NCBI RefSeq assembly: GCF_037023725.1 | Contig: NZ_CP146077.1 | Coordinates: 4,501,001 to 4,565,000, forward strand | DNA from: Pseudomonas bubulae | GTDB taxonomy: Bacteria > Pseudomonadota > Gammaproteobacteria > Pseudomonadales > Pseudomonadaceae | Reading direction: 5' to 3' | DNA: 64,000 bases | Part shown: one piece after another, positions 38,738 through 46,627 of the stretch | Numbering within the stretch: position 1 is the first letter of the stretch | How the letters are laid out: each line of letters opens with the position of its first letter | Notes under the pieces: model-generated | The model's input: only the letters and a program-made list of their open reading frames with translations | What the model was told of the DNA's origin: nothing | Database searches by the model: none | Translations under genes and position numbers: made by a program

Positions 38738-38801
38738 ACGGCTTGAATATCAATGGACTTAACTTTGAAGCCTCACTTCTCCTAGATTGGAGTCACTACA
38801 A

Positions 38802-40229
38802 ATGTCTGATACTCCTGGAAAACTGCGACTGGGTGCGTTGGTTGCTCTGGTAGTCGGCTCAATGATTGGCGGCGGGATTTTTTCGCTGCCTCAAAACATG
38901 GCCGCCAGCGCTGATGTCGGCGCAATCCTGATCGGTTGGGCAATTACCGCTGTCGGTATGTTGACCCTCGCTTTTGTGTTCCAGACCCTCGCCAATCGCA
39001 AACCTGACCTTGACGGCGGCGTGTATGCCTACGCCAAGGCAGGCTTCGGCGATTACATGGGTTTCTCGTCAGCCTGGGGCTACTGGATCAGCGCCTGGCT
39101 GGGTAACGTCGGCTACTTCGTGTTGCTGTTCAGCACCCTGGGTTACTTCTTCCCGATCTTCGGCGAAGGCAATACCCCCGCCGCCATCATCGGCGCCTCG
39201 ATCCTGCTCTGGGCCGTGCATTTCCTGGTACTGCGCGGCATCAAGGAAGCAGCGTTCATCAACCTGGTAACCACCGTTGCCAAGGTCGTACCGCTGGTTC
39301 TGTTTATCCTGATTGCCCTCTTCGCGTTCAAACTGGACATCTTTACCAGTGACATCTGGGGCGTAAAAAACCCGGACCTGGGCAGCGTGATGGATCAGGT
39401 GCGCAACATGATGCTGGTCACCGTTTGGGTGTTCATCGGTATCGAAGGCGCAAGCATCTTCTCTTCCCGTGCCGAAAAACGTTCGGACGTGGGTCGGGCC
39501 ACCGTGATCGGCTTTATCACCGTGCTGCTGTTGCTGGTACTGGTGAACGTGCTGTCGCTGGGCATCATGACTCAGCCTGAACTGGCAAAACTGCAAAACC
39601 CTTCGATGGCGGCCGTGCTTGAGCATGTGGTCGGTCACTGGGGTGCAGTACTGATCAGCGTCGGCTTGATCATCTCCCTGCTGGGTGCCCTGCTCTCCTG
39701 GGTACTGCTGTGCGCAGAGATCATGTTCTCGGCGGCCAAGGACCACACCATGCCGGCCTTCCTGAAAAAGGAAAACGCCAACCATGTACCGGTCAACGCC
39801 CTGTGGCTGACCAACGCCATGGTGCAACTGTTCCTGATCATCACCCTGTTCTCGGCCAGTACTTATCTGTCGCTGATCTACCTGGCGACCTCGATGATCC
39901 TGGTGCCTTACCTCTGGTCTGCAGCCTACGGCTTCCTGCTGGCGGTACGTGCCGAGACTTACGAGAACGCCCTGGCAGAACGCAAGAAAGATCTGATCAT
40001 CGGCGGTATCGCGCTGATCTACGCGATCTGGCTGATCTATGCCGGCGGCCTCAAGTACCTGCTGTTGTCGGCCCTGCTCTATGCACCTGGCGCCATTCTG
40101 TTCGCCAAGGCCAAGCGTGAAAGCGGCCAGCCCGTGTTCACCAACATCGAGAAAGTGATTTTTGCCGCAGTAGTGATCGGCGCCCTGGTGGCTGCCTATG
40201 GTCTCTACGACGGTTTCCTGACCCTGTAA
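38802..40229 (+). CDS. arcD: Arginine/ornithine antiporter ArcD
   Basis: 475 residues from the ATG at 38802 (TTGGAGT site). Multi-helix APC transporter with LVVGSMIGGGIFSLPQNMAA at about 14-33, GYWISAWLGNVGYFVLLFST and IEGASIFSSRAEKRSDVG. Exchanges external arginine for ornithine at no energy cost, feeding the arginine deiminase pathway. First gene of arcDABC. Confidence 0.95.
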   Translation: MSDTPGKLRLGALVALVVGSMIGGGIFSLPQNMAASADVGAILIGWAITAVGMLTLAFVFQTLANRKPDLDGGVYAYAKAGFGDYMGFSSAWGYWISAWLGNVGYFVLLFSTLGYFFPIFGEGNTPAAIIGASILLWAVHFLVLRGIKEAAFINLVTTVAKVVPLVLFILIALFAFKLDIFTSDIWGVKNPDLGSVMDQVRNMMLVTVWVFIGIEGASIFSSRAEKRSDVGRATVIGFITVLLLLVLVNVLSLGIMTQPELAKLQNPSMAAVLEHVVGHWGAVLISVGLIISLLGALLSWVLLCAEIMFSAAKDHTMPAFLKKENANHVPVNALWLTNAMVQLFLIITLFSASTYLSLIYLATSMILVPYLWSAAYGFLLAVRAETYENALAERKKDLIIGGIALIYAIWLIYAGGLKYLLLSALLYAPGAILFAKAKRESGQPVFTNIEKVIFAAVVIGALVAAYGLYDGFLTL

Positions 40230-40262
40230 CAACCTGTTTGTGTACTTTGGAGGATGACTGTA

Positions 40263-41519
40263 ATGACCACGGAAAAAGTGAAATACGGCGTGCATTCCGA
40301 AGCCGGTAAGCTGCATAAGGTTATGGTGTGTTCCCCAGGCCTGGCTCACCAGCGCCTGACCCCAAGCAACTGCGATGAATTGCTGTTCGATGACGTACTG
40401 TGGGTCAACCAGGCCAAGCGTGACCACTTCGACTTCGTCACCAAAATGCGCGACCGCGGCATTGATGTGTTGGAAATGCACAACCTGCTGACCGATATCG
40501 TTGCCATCCCGGAAGCCCTGGACTGGATTCTGGACCACAAAGTGACCCCCAATCAGGTGGGTGTGGGCCTGGTCAACGAAGTCAAATCCTGGCTTAAAAG
40601 CCTTGAGCCACGCCAAATTGCCGAGTACCTGATCGGCGGCGTGTCGGCAGACGATCTGCCAGACAGCTTTGGTGGCAAGACCATCCAGATGTTCCGTGAC
40701 TTCCTCGGTCACACCAGCTTTATCCTGCCACCGCTGCCCAACACCCAGTTCACCCGTGACACCACTTGCTGGATCTACGGTGGCGTGACGCTGAACCCTA
40801 TGTACTGGCCGGCGCGTCGTCAGGAAACCCTGCTGACCACCGCGATCTACAAGTTCCACCCTGAGTTCACCAACGCCGACTTCCAGATCTGGTACGGCGA
40901 CCCGACAGTCGACCATGGCAACGCCAGCCTTGAAGGCGGCGACGTGATGCCAATCGGCAACGGCGTAGTCCTGATCGGTATGGGCGAGCGCACGTCACGT
41001 CAGGCCATTGGCCAACTGGCACAAAACCTGTTCAAGAACGGCGCTGTAGAACGAGTGATCGTTGCCGGTATGCCCAAGTCCCGCGCGGCGATGCACCTGG
41101 ACACCGTGTTCAGCTTCTGCGACCGCGACCTGGTGACCATCTTCCCTGAAGTCGTGAACCAGATCGTTGCGTTCTCGGTGTACCCGGACGACAAGAAACA
41201 AGGCGGCGTGGACGTACGACGCGAAGAAGGCCACTTCCTCGACGTAGTGGCCAAGGCCCTGGGCGTGAAAAAACTGCGTGTGGTCGAAACCGGCGGCAAC
41301 TCGTTCGCAGCAGAACGCGAGCAGTGGGATGACGGTAACAACGTGGTGGCCCTGGAGCCTGGCGTGGTGATCGGTTACGACCGCAACACCTACACCAACA
41401 CCCTGCTGCGCAAGGCTGGCGTTGAAGTCATCACCATCAGCGCCTCCGAACTGGGCCGCGGCCGTGGCGGCGGTCACTGCATGACCTGCCCGATCGTGCG
41501 TGACCCTGTCGACTATTAA
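40263..41519 (+). CDS. arcA: Arginine deiminase
   Basis: Hydrolyses arginine to citrulline and ammonia. 418 residues from the ATG at 40263, 9 nt after GGAGG (an ATG at 40254 abuts that site). Active-site residues are recognisable: [34 protein letters not shown] (Asp/His) and nucleophile Cys406 in [13 protein letters not shown]. Length and N-terminus match P. aeruginosa ArcA. Confidence 0.97.
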   Translation: MTTEKVKYGVHSEAGKLHKVMVCSPGLAHQRLTPSNCDELLFDDVLWVNQAKRDHFDFVTKMRDRGIDVLEMHNLLTDIVAIPEALDWILDHKVTPNQVGVGLVNEVKSWLKSLEPRQIAEYLIGGVSADDLPDSFGGKTIQMFRDFLGHTSFILPPLPNTQFTRDTTCWIYGGVTLNPMYWPARRQETLLTTAIYKFHPEFTNADFQIWYGDPTVDHGNASLEGGDVMPIGNGVVLIGMGERTSRQAIGQLAQNLFKNGAVERVIVAGMPKSRAAMHLDTVFSFCDRDLVTIFPEVVNQIVAFSVYPDDKKQGGVDVRREEGHFLDVVAKALGVKKLRVVETGGNSFAAEREQWDDGNNVVALEPGVVIGYDRNTYTNTLLRKAGVEVITISASELGRGRGGGHCMTCPIVRDPVDY

Positions 41520-41534
41520 TCTACCCATTTGATT

Positions 41535-41569
41535 GCTTGCCCCGGCCCCAACACGGGGCCGGTGCAAGC
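41535..41569 (+). other. Intercistronic hairpin arcA-arcB
   Basis: GCTTGC-C-CCGGCCCC-aacac-GGGGCCGG-T-GCAAGC, a 14-bp stem with one internal mismatch, no T-run. In P. aeruginosa the arc transcript is processed between genes; this is a likely processing or stability element. Confidence 0.65.
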
Positions 41570-41597
41570 CGGTTAACCCGAAACCAAGGAGATCACC

Positions 41598-42608
41598 ATG
41601 GCTTTTAACATGAAAAACCGCAGCCTTCTGAGCCTGATGCACCACACTCCACGTGAGTTGCATTTCCTGCTCGATCTGTCCCGCGATCTCAAGCGCGCCA
41701 AGTACACCGGTACTGAAGAGCCGCACTTGAAAGGCAAAAACATCGCCCTGATCTTCGAAAAAACGTCGACCCGCACCCGTTGCGCATTTGAAGTAGCAGC
41801 CCACGACCAGGGCGCGCACGTTACCTACATCGACCCGGTTTCTTCACAGATCGGTCACAAAGAAAGCATGAAAGACACCGCCCGCGTTCTGGGCCGCATG
41901 TTTGACGCCATCGAATACCGTGGCTTTGAACAGGCTGTTGTCGAAGAGCTGGCCAAATACGCAGGCGTGCCGGTGTTCAACGGCCTGACCGCTGAGTTCC
42001 ACCCGACGCAAATGATCGCCGACGTGCTGACCATGCGCGAACACAGCGACAAGCCGCTGCACAACATCAGCTACGCGTACCTGGGCGACGCCCGCAACAA
42101 CATGGGTAACTCGCTGCTGCTGATCGGTGCCAAACTGGGCATGGACGTGCGTATTGCCGCACCAAAAAGCCTGTGGCCGGAAGAGTCGTTCGTTAAACAG
42201 TGCCAGGAATTCGCCAAGGAAAGCGGTGCCAAAATCACCCTGACCGAAGACCCTAAAGCTGCCGTCAAAGGCGTGGACTTTATCCACACCGACGTCTGGG
42301 TATCGATGGGCGAGCCGGTTGAAGCCTGGAACGACCGTATCAAGCTGCTGCTGCCTTACCAGGTCAACAGCGACATGATCAAGGCGGCAGAAAATCCACG
42401 CGTGAAGTTCATGCACTGTCTGCCTGCGTTCCACAACTGTGAAACCAAGGTCGGCAAAGACGTGGCCGAGCACCATCCAAACCTGAAAAACGGCATTGAA
42501 GTGACCGAGGAAGTGTTCGAGTCCCCTGTCAACATCGCCTTTGAGCAAGCTGAAAACCGCATGCACACCATCAAGGCGATTTTGGTCGCGGCATTGGCTG
42601 ATATCTAA
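41598..42608 (+). CDS. arcB: Catabolic ornithine carbamoyltransferase
   Basis: Phosphorolyses citrulline to ornithine and carbamoyl phosphate. 336 residues; carbamoyl-phosphate loop [15 protein letters not shown] (53-67), [11 protein letters not shown] and the ornithine-binding [16 protein letters not shown]. The neighbours and 336-residue length identify the catabolic enzyme, which in P. aeruginosa is an allosteric dodecamer. Confidence 0.95.
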   Translation: MAFNMKNRSLLSLMHHTPRELHFLLDLSRDLKRAKYTGTEEPHLKGKNIALIFEKTSTRTRCAFEVAAHDQGAHVTYIDPVSSQIGHKESMKDTARVLGRMFDAIEYRGFEQAVVEELAKYAGVPVFNGLTAEFHPTQMIADVLTMREHSDKPLHNISYAYLGDARNNMGNSLLLIGAKLGMDVRIAAPKSLWPEESFVKQCQEFAKESGAKITLTEDPKAAVKGVDFIHTDVWVSMGEPVEAWNDRIKLLLPYQVNSDMIKAAENPRVKFMHCLPAFHNCETKVGKDVAEHHPNLKNGIEVTEEVFESPVNIAFEQAENRMHTIKAILVAALADI

Positions 42609-42616
42609 GCCTGGCT

Positions 42617-42648
42617 CACAGTCGTTATGTGAATGCATAACGACTGTG
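42617..42648 (+). terminator. Hairpin after arcB
   Basis: A perfect 13-bp stem, CACAGTCGTTATG / CATAACGACTGTG, with a 6-nt loop begins 9 bases after the arcB stop and runs into a REP element; no T-run, so it more likely protects the upstream mRNA than ends transcription. Confidence 0.7.
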
Positions 42649-42697
42649 GGAGCGAGCCTGCTCGCGAACGAGCTTCGCGAGCAGGCTCGCTCCCACA
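42645..42697. repeat. REP hairpin between arcB and arcC
   Basis: TGTGGGAGCGAGCCTGCTCGCGAA with full complement and a short loop, inside the arc operon. It would separate arcDAB from arcC in mRNA level. Confidence 0.9.
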
Positions 42698-42732
42698 CAA
42701 GGCGCTCTCATATTTCTAAAAGGACATCTTCT

Positions 42733-43662
42733 ATGCGTATCGTCGTTGCACTGGGCGGTAACGCCCTCTTGCGTCGCGGCCAGCCCATGACCGCCGAGAA
42801 CCAGCGCGAAAACATCCAGACCGCTACCGCCCAGATTGCCCGCATTGCCCATGGCAACGAGCTGGTAGTGGCCCACGGTAACGGTCCGCAAGTCGGCCTG
42901 CTGTCCCTGCAAGCCGCCGCCTACACTGCAGTCGCCCCTTACCCGCTGGACGTGCTCGGTGCTGAAACCGAAGGCATGATCGGCTACATGATCGAGCAGG
43001 AACTGGGCAACCTGCTGCCACAGGAGGCCGCGTTTGCCACCCTGCTGACTCAGGTTGAAGTCGACCCCAAGGACCCCGCGTTCCAGAAGCCGACCAAGCC
43101 GATCGGCCCGGTCTACACCGAAAGCGAAGCCAAGAGCCTGGCCGCCGAAAAAGGCTGGAGCATTGCTCCGGACGGCGACAAGTTCCGTCGCGTAGTGCCT
43201 AGCCCGAAACCCAAACGCATCTTCGAAATTCGCCCGATCAAGTGGCTGCTGGAAAAAGGCACCATCGTGATCTGTGCGGGCGGCGGCGGCATTCCCACCA
43301 TGTACGGCGAAGACGGCAAGCTGCGCGGCATCGAAGCGGTGATCGACAAGGACCTGGCGTCCTCGCTGCTGGCCCAGCAACTGGACAGCGACCTGCTGGT
43401 GATCGCCACTGACGTGAATGCGGCCTTTATCGACTGGGGCAAGCCAACCCAGAAGGGCATTGCTCAGGCCCACCCGGACGAGCTGGAAAAACTCGGCTTT
43501 GCCTCGGGCTCCATGGGCCCTAAAGTGGAAGCGGCCTGCGAGTTTGCCCGCAAAACCGGCAAGACTGCCGTGATCGGCGCACTGGCGGATATCGAAGCAA
43601 TCGTTCAAGGTAAGGCCGGTACTCGGGTCAGCACCGAAAAACCGGGTATCACCTACTTCTGA
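42733..43662 (+). CDS. arcC: Carbamate kinase
   Basis: Makes ATP from carbamoyl phosphate and ADP, the energy step of the pathway. 309 residues from the ATG at 42733 (AAAGGAC site); the frame from 42541 would read through the REP. Signatures: [16 protein letters not shown] (2-17), [25 protein letters not shown] and [12 protein letters not shown]. Last gene of the operon. Confidence 0.96.
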   Translation: MRIVVALGGNALLRRGQPMTAENQRENIQTATAQIARIAHGNELVVAHGNGPQVGLLSLQAAAYTAVAPYPLDVLGAETEGMIGYMIEQELGNLLPQEAAFATLLTQVEVDPKDPAFQKPTKPIGPVYTESEAKSLAAEKGWSIAPDGDKFRRVVPSPKPKRIFEIRPIKWLLEKGTIVICAGGGGIPTMYGEDGKLRGIEAVIDKDLASSLLAQQLDSDLLVIATDVNAAFIDWGKPTQKGIAQAHPDELEKLGFASGSMGPKVEAACEFARKTGKTAVIGALADIEAIVQGKAGTRVSTEKPGITYF

Positions 43663-43668
43663 ACCTCG

Positions 43669-43693
43669 GGGCAGGCCCCGGGGCCTGCCCTTT
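43669..43693 (+). terminator. arcDABC terminator
   Basis: GGGCAGGCCCC directly followed by GGGGCCTGCCC and TTT, an 11-base-arm palindrome 7 bases past arcC. Confidence 0.8.
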
Positions 43694-43716
43694 CCCATAG
43701 CCTCAAGGAGTACCCT

Positions 43717-44076
43717 ATGGCCTCGTTCGAACCCGGTCACCTGCATATCCACCGCGAACCGCTGCAACCGAGCGACTTTGGGTATGACATCAAGATCGAT
43801 TACCAGGTCGTTCAGGATCCCAAGGAAGGCAAGTCGATGCAGTTCGACATGCACGGCCAGATCAACAAGAAGGAGTTCAAGGAGTCCTTCACACTACCCA
43901 AGGACATGGCCTACAACTTTGCCCATGACGCTTTCCAGATTGCCGTGAAGCACGGCATTCCCAAAACCGCCGACATCCGCTCGATGCACGGTTACTACGA
44001 CAAGATGTTCGCCGACGTGATGGCCCAGCTCAACCACAAGCCGGGCGACCCGATCAAGCTCGACCATCTGGACTGA
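43717..44076 (+). CDS. DUF5064 family protein
   Basis: 119 residues, AAGGAG site, start MASFEPGHLHIHREPLQPSDF, no signal peptide or membrane helix. DUF5064 is a small Pseudomonas family often beside arcC; function unknown. The terminator between them makes partial read-through or a separate promoter likely. Confidence 0.82.
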   Translation: MASFEPGHLHIHREPLQPSDFGYDIKIDYQVVQDPKEGKSMQFDMHGQINKKEFKESFTLPKDMAYNFAHDAFQIAVKHGIPKTADIRSMHGYYDKMFADVMAQLNHKPGDPIKLDHLD

Positions 44077-44105
44077 TTCAGCCACTGGCCGAGGGCTGCA
44101 TTTTT

Positions 44106-44190
44106 GTGGGAGCGGGCTTGCTCGCGATGCAGGCAACACGGTTTAACGACTAGACCGCGCTGATGCCATCGCGAGCAAGCCCGCTCCCAC
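44106..44190. repeat. REP pair
   Basis: GTGGGAGCGGGCTTGCTCGCGATG with its complement about 35 bases on, between the DUF5064 gene and gcsR. Confidence 0.9.
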
Positions 44191-44260
44191 GGAATTTCAC
44201 CTATCCCCCCCGCCAAGGCATACTGGCCGTCCCTGCTGGCCAGAAGTGTTTGCCGTTCCC

Positions 44261-45769
44261 ATGCGTATCCATGTCAGTTTTATCGACCGAGTTGGCATCA
44301 CCCAGGAAGTCCTGGCATTGCTGGGCGGGCGCAACCTCAATCTGGATGCGGTGGAAATGGTTCCGCCCAACGTTTACATCGACGCCCCGACCCTCAGCCC
44401 GCAAGTGCTCGACGAGCTGCGCGAGGCCCTGTTTGGTGTCCGCGGTGTGCAAACGGTAACGGTCGTCGATATCCTTCCCGGCCAGCGCCGTCACCTGCAA
44501 CTGGACGCCTTGCTCGCCGCCATGACCGACCCGGTACTGGCGCTCGACAGCGAAGGCCATGTGCTGCTGGCCAACCCGGCGCTGGTTGCACTGTACGGCC
44601 ACGAGCCGACCGGCGAAAGTATCGGCCAACTGTTCAGCGACCCCGGGCTGCTCGACGTGCTGCTGGAAAACGGCTTTCGCCTGCCACTGCGCGAAGTCAC
44701 GCTCAACGGCCATCCGCTGATGCTCGACGCTACGCCGATCACCGATGCCGGCGCCCTGCTCACCCTGTACCAGCCAAGCCGCATCGGCGAGCGCCTGGCA
44801 GCCCTGCATCACGATCACGCAGAAGGCTTTGACGCCCTGCTCGGCGACTCACCTGCCATCCGCACGCTGAAAGCCCGGGCGCAGCGCGTAGCGGCCCTGG
44901 ACGCGCCCTTGCTGATCCAGGGGGAGACCGGCACCGGCAAAGAACTGGTGGCCCGCGCCTGCCATGCCATCAGCGATCGGTTTGGCGCACCGTTCCTGGC
45001 CCTGAACTGCGCTGCGCTCCCGGAGAACCTGGCTGAAAGCGAACTGTTCGGCTATGCCCCCGGCGCTTTTACCGGCGCCCAGCGTGGCGGCAAACCGGGG
45101 CTGATGGAACTGGCCAACAACGGCACGGTATTTCTCGACGAAATCGCCGAAATGTCACCCTACCTGCAAGCCAAGCTGCTGCGCTTTCTCAACGACGGCA
45201 GCTTTCGCCGGGTGGGCGGCGAACGCGAGGTCAAGGTCAATGTGCGCATCCTCAGCGCCACACACCGCAACCTCGAAAAAATGGTCAACGAAGGCAGCTT
45301 TCGCGAAGACCTGTTCTACCGTCTGAACGTGCTCAATATCGAAGTACCGCCCCTGCGTGAACGTGGCCAGGATATTTTGTTGCTGGCACGCGCGTTCATG
45401 CAGCAGGCCTGTACCCAGATCCAGCGTCCGGCGTGTCGCCTGGCACCCGGTACCTACCCGGCCCTGCTGGGCAACCGCTGGCCCGGCAACGTACGCCAGT
45501 TGCAGAACGTGATTTTTCGCGCAGCGGCCATCTGCGAGGGTTCGCTGGTGGACATTGGCGACCTGGATATCGCCGGCACCTCGGTGGCACGCCAAAACGA
45601 CAGCGAGATCGAGACCCTCGAGCACGCTGTCGAAACATTCGAGAAGGCGCTGCTGGAGAAGCTCTACGTCAGTTACCCCTCCACCCGCCAACTGGCCAGC
45701 CGCCTGCAAACCAGTCACACCGCCATCGCCCATCGACTGCGCAAATACGGCATCCCGGGCAAGGCCTGA
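44261..45769 (+). CDS. gcsR: Sigma-54-dependent activator of glycine catabolism, TyrR-like (GcsR)
   Basis: 502 residues from the ATG at 44261, which gives the TyrR-type start MRIHVSFIDRVGITQEVLAL. ACT domain (1-70, probable amino-acid sensor), PAS-like domain (about 78-185), AAA+ domain (about 205-430) with Walker A GETGTGKE, GAFTGA loop intact (YAPGAFTGAQ), Walker B FLDEIAEM and arginine-finger LRERGQDI, then a TyrR-type HTH (STRQLASRLQTSHTAIAHRL). Gene position directly upstream of gcvHP-sdaA-gcvT and the boxes before gcvH match GcsR (PA2449), a glycine-responsive activator. Confidence 0.9.
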   Translation: MRIHVSFIDRVGITQEVLALLGGRNLNLDAVEMVPPNVYIDAPTLSPQVLDELREALFGVRGVQTVTVVDILPGQRRHLQLDALLAAMTDPVLALDSEGHVLLANPALVALYGHEPTGESIGQLFSDPGLLDVLLENGFRLPLREVTLNGHPLMLDATPITDAGALLTLYQPSRIGERLAALHHDHAEGFDALLGDSPAIRTLKARAQRVAALDAPLLIQGETGTGKELVARACHAISDRFGAPFLALNCAALPENLAESELFGYAPGAFTGAQRGGKPGLMELANNGTVFLDEIAEMSPYLQAKLLRFLNDGSFRRVGGEREVKVNVRILSATHRNLEKMVNEGSFREDLFYRLNVLNIEVPPLRERGQDILLLARAFMQQACTQIQRPACRLAPGTYPALLGNRWPGNVRQLQNVIFRAAAICEGSLVDIGDLDIAGTSVARQNDSEIETLEHAVETFEKALLEKLYVSYPSTRQLASRLQTSHTAIAHRLRKYGIPGKA

Positions 45770-45782
45770 CGGACACAGAGCC

Positions 45783-45867
45783 CTGTAGATACTCTGTTGC
45801 CTGTCAACCCTCCCTGTGGGAGCGAGCCTGCTCGCGAAAGTCGTTCGCGAGCAGGCTCGCTCCCACA
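45783..45867. repeat. REP hairpin with extended 5' arm (second copy)
   Basis: Same layout as 4901-4985: CTGTAGATACTCTGTTGC (45783-45800), then 15 bases, then the near-perfect REP hairpin at 45815-45867. It follows gcsR by 14 bases. Confidence 0.85.
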
Positions 45868-45959
45868 GTTAAAATTCCCTTCAGACCTTGCAGCTGCCGA
45901 AGGCTGAGTTCGGCAGCCGCCACAGAATTTGTGCTCCCGCTCATTGGCAACCCAAGCCT

Positions 45960-45977
45960 TGTATCGAATTCACTCCA
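45960..45977 (+). promoter_or_regulatory. GcsR-type box 1
   Basis: TGTATCG-AATT-CACTCCA, the farthest of three 18-bp boxes before gcvH. It keeps the TGTAnCG half of TGTAACG-N4-CGTTCCG and a degenerate second half. Confidence 0.65.
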
Positions 45978-45978
45978 C

Positions 45979-45996
45979 CGGAACGAATTCGATACA
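45979..45996 (-). promoter_or_regulatory. GcsR-type box 2
   Basis: On the minus strand TGTATCG-AATT-CGTTCCG: 13 of 14 defined positions of the GcsR consensus. It faces box 1 with one base between, making a larger palindrome. Confidence 0.75.
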
Positions 45997-46059
45997 CACC
46001 CTCTCTACCCATGCCACGCAAGGCTTTGATCCCCTTGGATTTTTTTATGGCCTTCAGGC

Positions 46060-46077
46060 TGTATCGAATTCGCTACA
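46060..46077 (+). promoter_or_regulatory. GcsR-type box 3
   Basis: TGTATCG-AATT-CGCTACA, 65 bases upstream of the sigma-54 promoter and 81 bases from box 2 (start to start). Good TyrR-like dyad. Confidence 0.72.
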
Positions 46078-46141
46078 GTCTTGCTCTTCGAATACCTCTT
46101 TTAAAATCTTAAGCCATTGATAAATAAGGATATTTTTAAAC

Positions 46142-46157
46142 TGGCAACCATCTTGCA
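46142..46157 (+). promoter_or_regulatory. Sigma-54 (-24/-12) promoter of gcvH
   Basis: TGGCAACCATCTTGCA has GG and GC separated by exactly 10 bases and fits TGGCAC-N5-TTGC. A start near 46169 leaves a leader of about 65 bases to gcvH. Confidence 0.88.
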
Positions 46158-46233
46158 GAGAACTCCTCATAAGCTCGACCTGCACGAGCATTTACCTGTG
46201 ACCACCAGACCTGTCTGGCCTTGAGGAGTTTCC

Positions 46234-46617
46234 ATGAGCGAATTGCGTTTTACTGAAGACCACGAATGGCTGCGCGCCGAAGCTGACGGCAGCGTAACCG
46301 TGGGGATTACCGCGTTTGCGCAAAACGCTCTGGGTGACGTGGTGTTTGTGCAATTGCCCGAGCTGCAGGCCTACGACAAGGGCGCCGAAGCCGCGACTGT
46401 CGAGTCGGTCAAGGCGGCCAGCGGCGTGTATATGCCCCTGGACGGCGAAGTGATCGCAGTCAACCCGGCGCTCGACAGCAGCCCGGAACTGGTCAACGAA
46501 GACCCGCTGGGCGAAGGCTGGTTCTTCCGCTTCAAGCCCGCCGACGCCAACGCTGTTGGCCAACTGCTCGATCAGGACGCCTATGACCGCCTGATCAAAG
46601 CCCAAGACGACAACTGA
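46234..46617 (+). CDS. gcvH: Glycine cleavage system H protein
   Basis: 127 residues; lipoyl carrier of the glycine cleavage complex. Lipoylated Lys60 in [13 protein letters not shown], and the [11 protein letters not shown] start, are typical. TTGAGGAG site. First gene of gcvHP-sdaA-gcvT. Confidence 0.96.
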   Translation: MSELRFTEDHEWLRAEADGSVTVGITAFAQNALGDVVFVQLPELQAYDKGAEAATVESVKAASGVYMPLDGEVIAVNPALDSSPELVNEDPLGEGWFFRFKPADANAVGQLLDQDAYDRLIKAQDDN

Positions 46618-46627
46618 GAGCCCAGCC

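Larger units (their letters stand above)
38348..38801. other. Divergent arcD2/arcD intergenic region
   Basis: 454 bases, A/T-richer than the flanks. It holds an Anr-like site (38724-38737), a 6-bp hairpin (38594-38609, CCCACG/CGTGGG) and a 14-codon reading frame with a strong ribosome site (38541-38585). I see no full-length gene. Confidence 0.6.

Noticed and set aside
39069..40916. A 615-codon minus-strand frame across arcD and arcA
   Set aside because: Spans the arcD-arcA junction antisense, His/Gln-rich translation typical of shadows.
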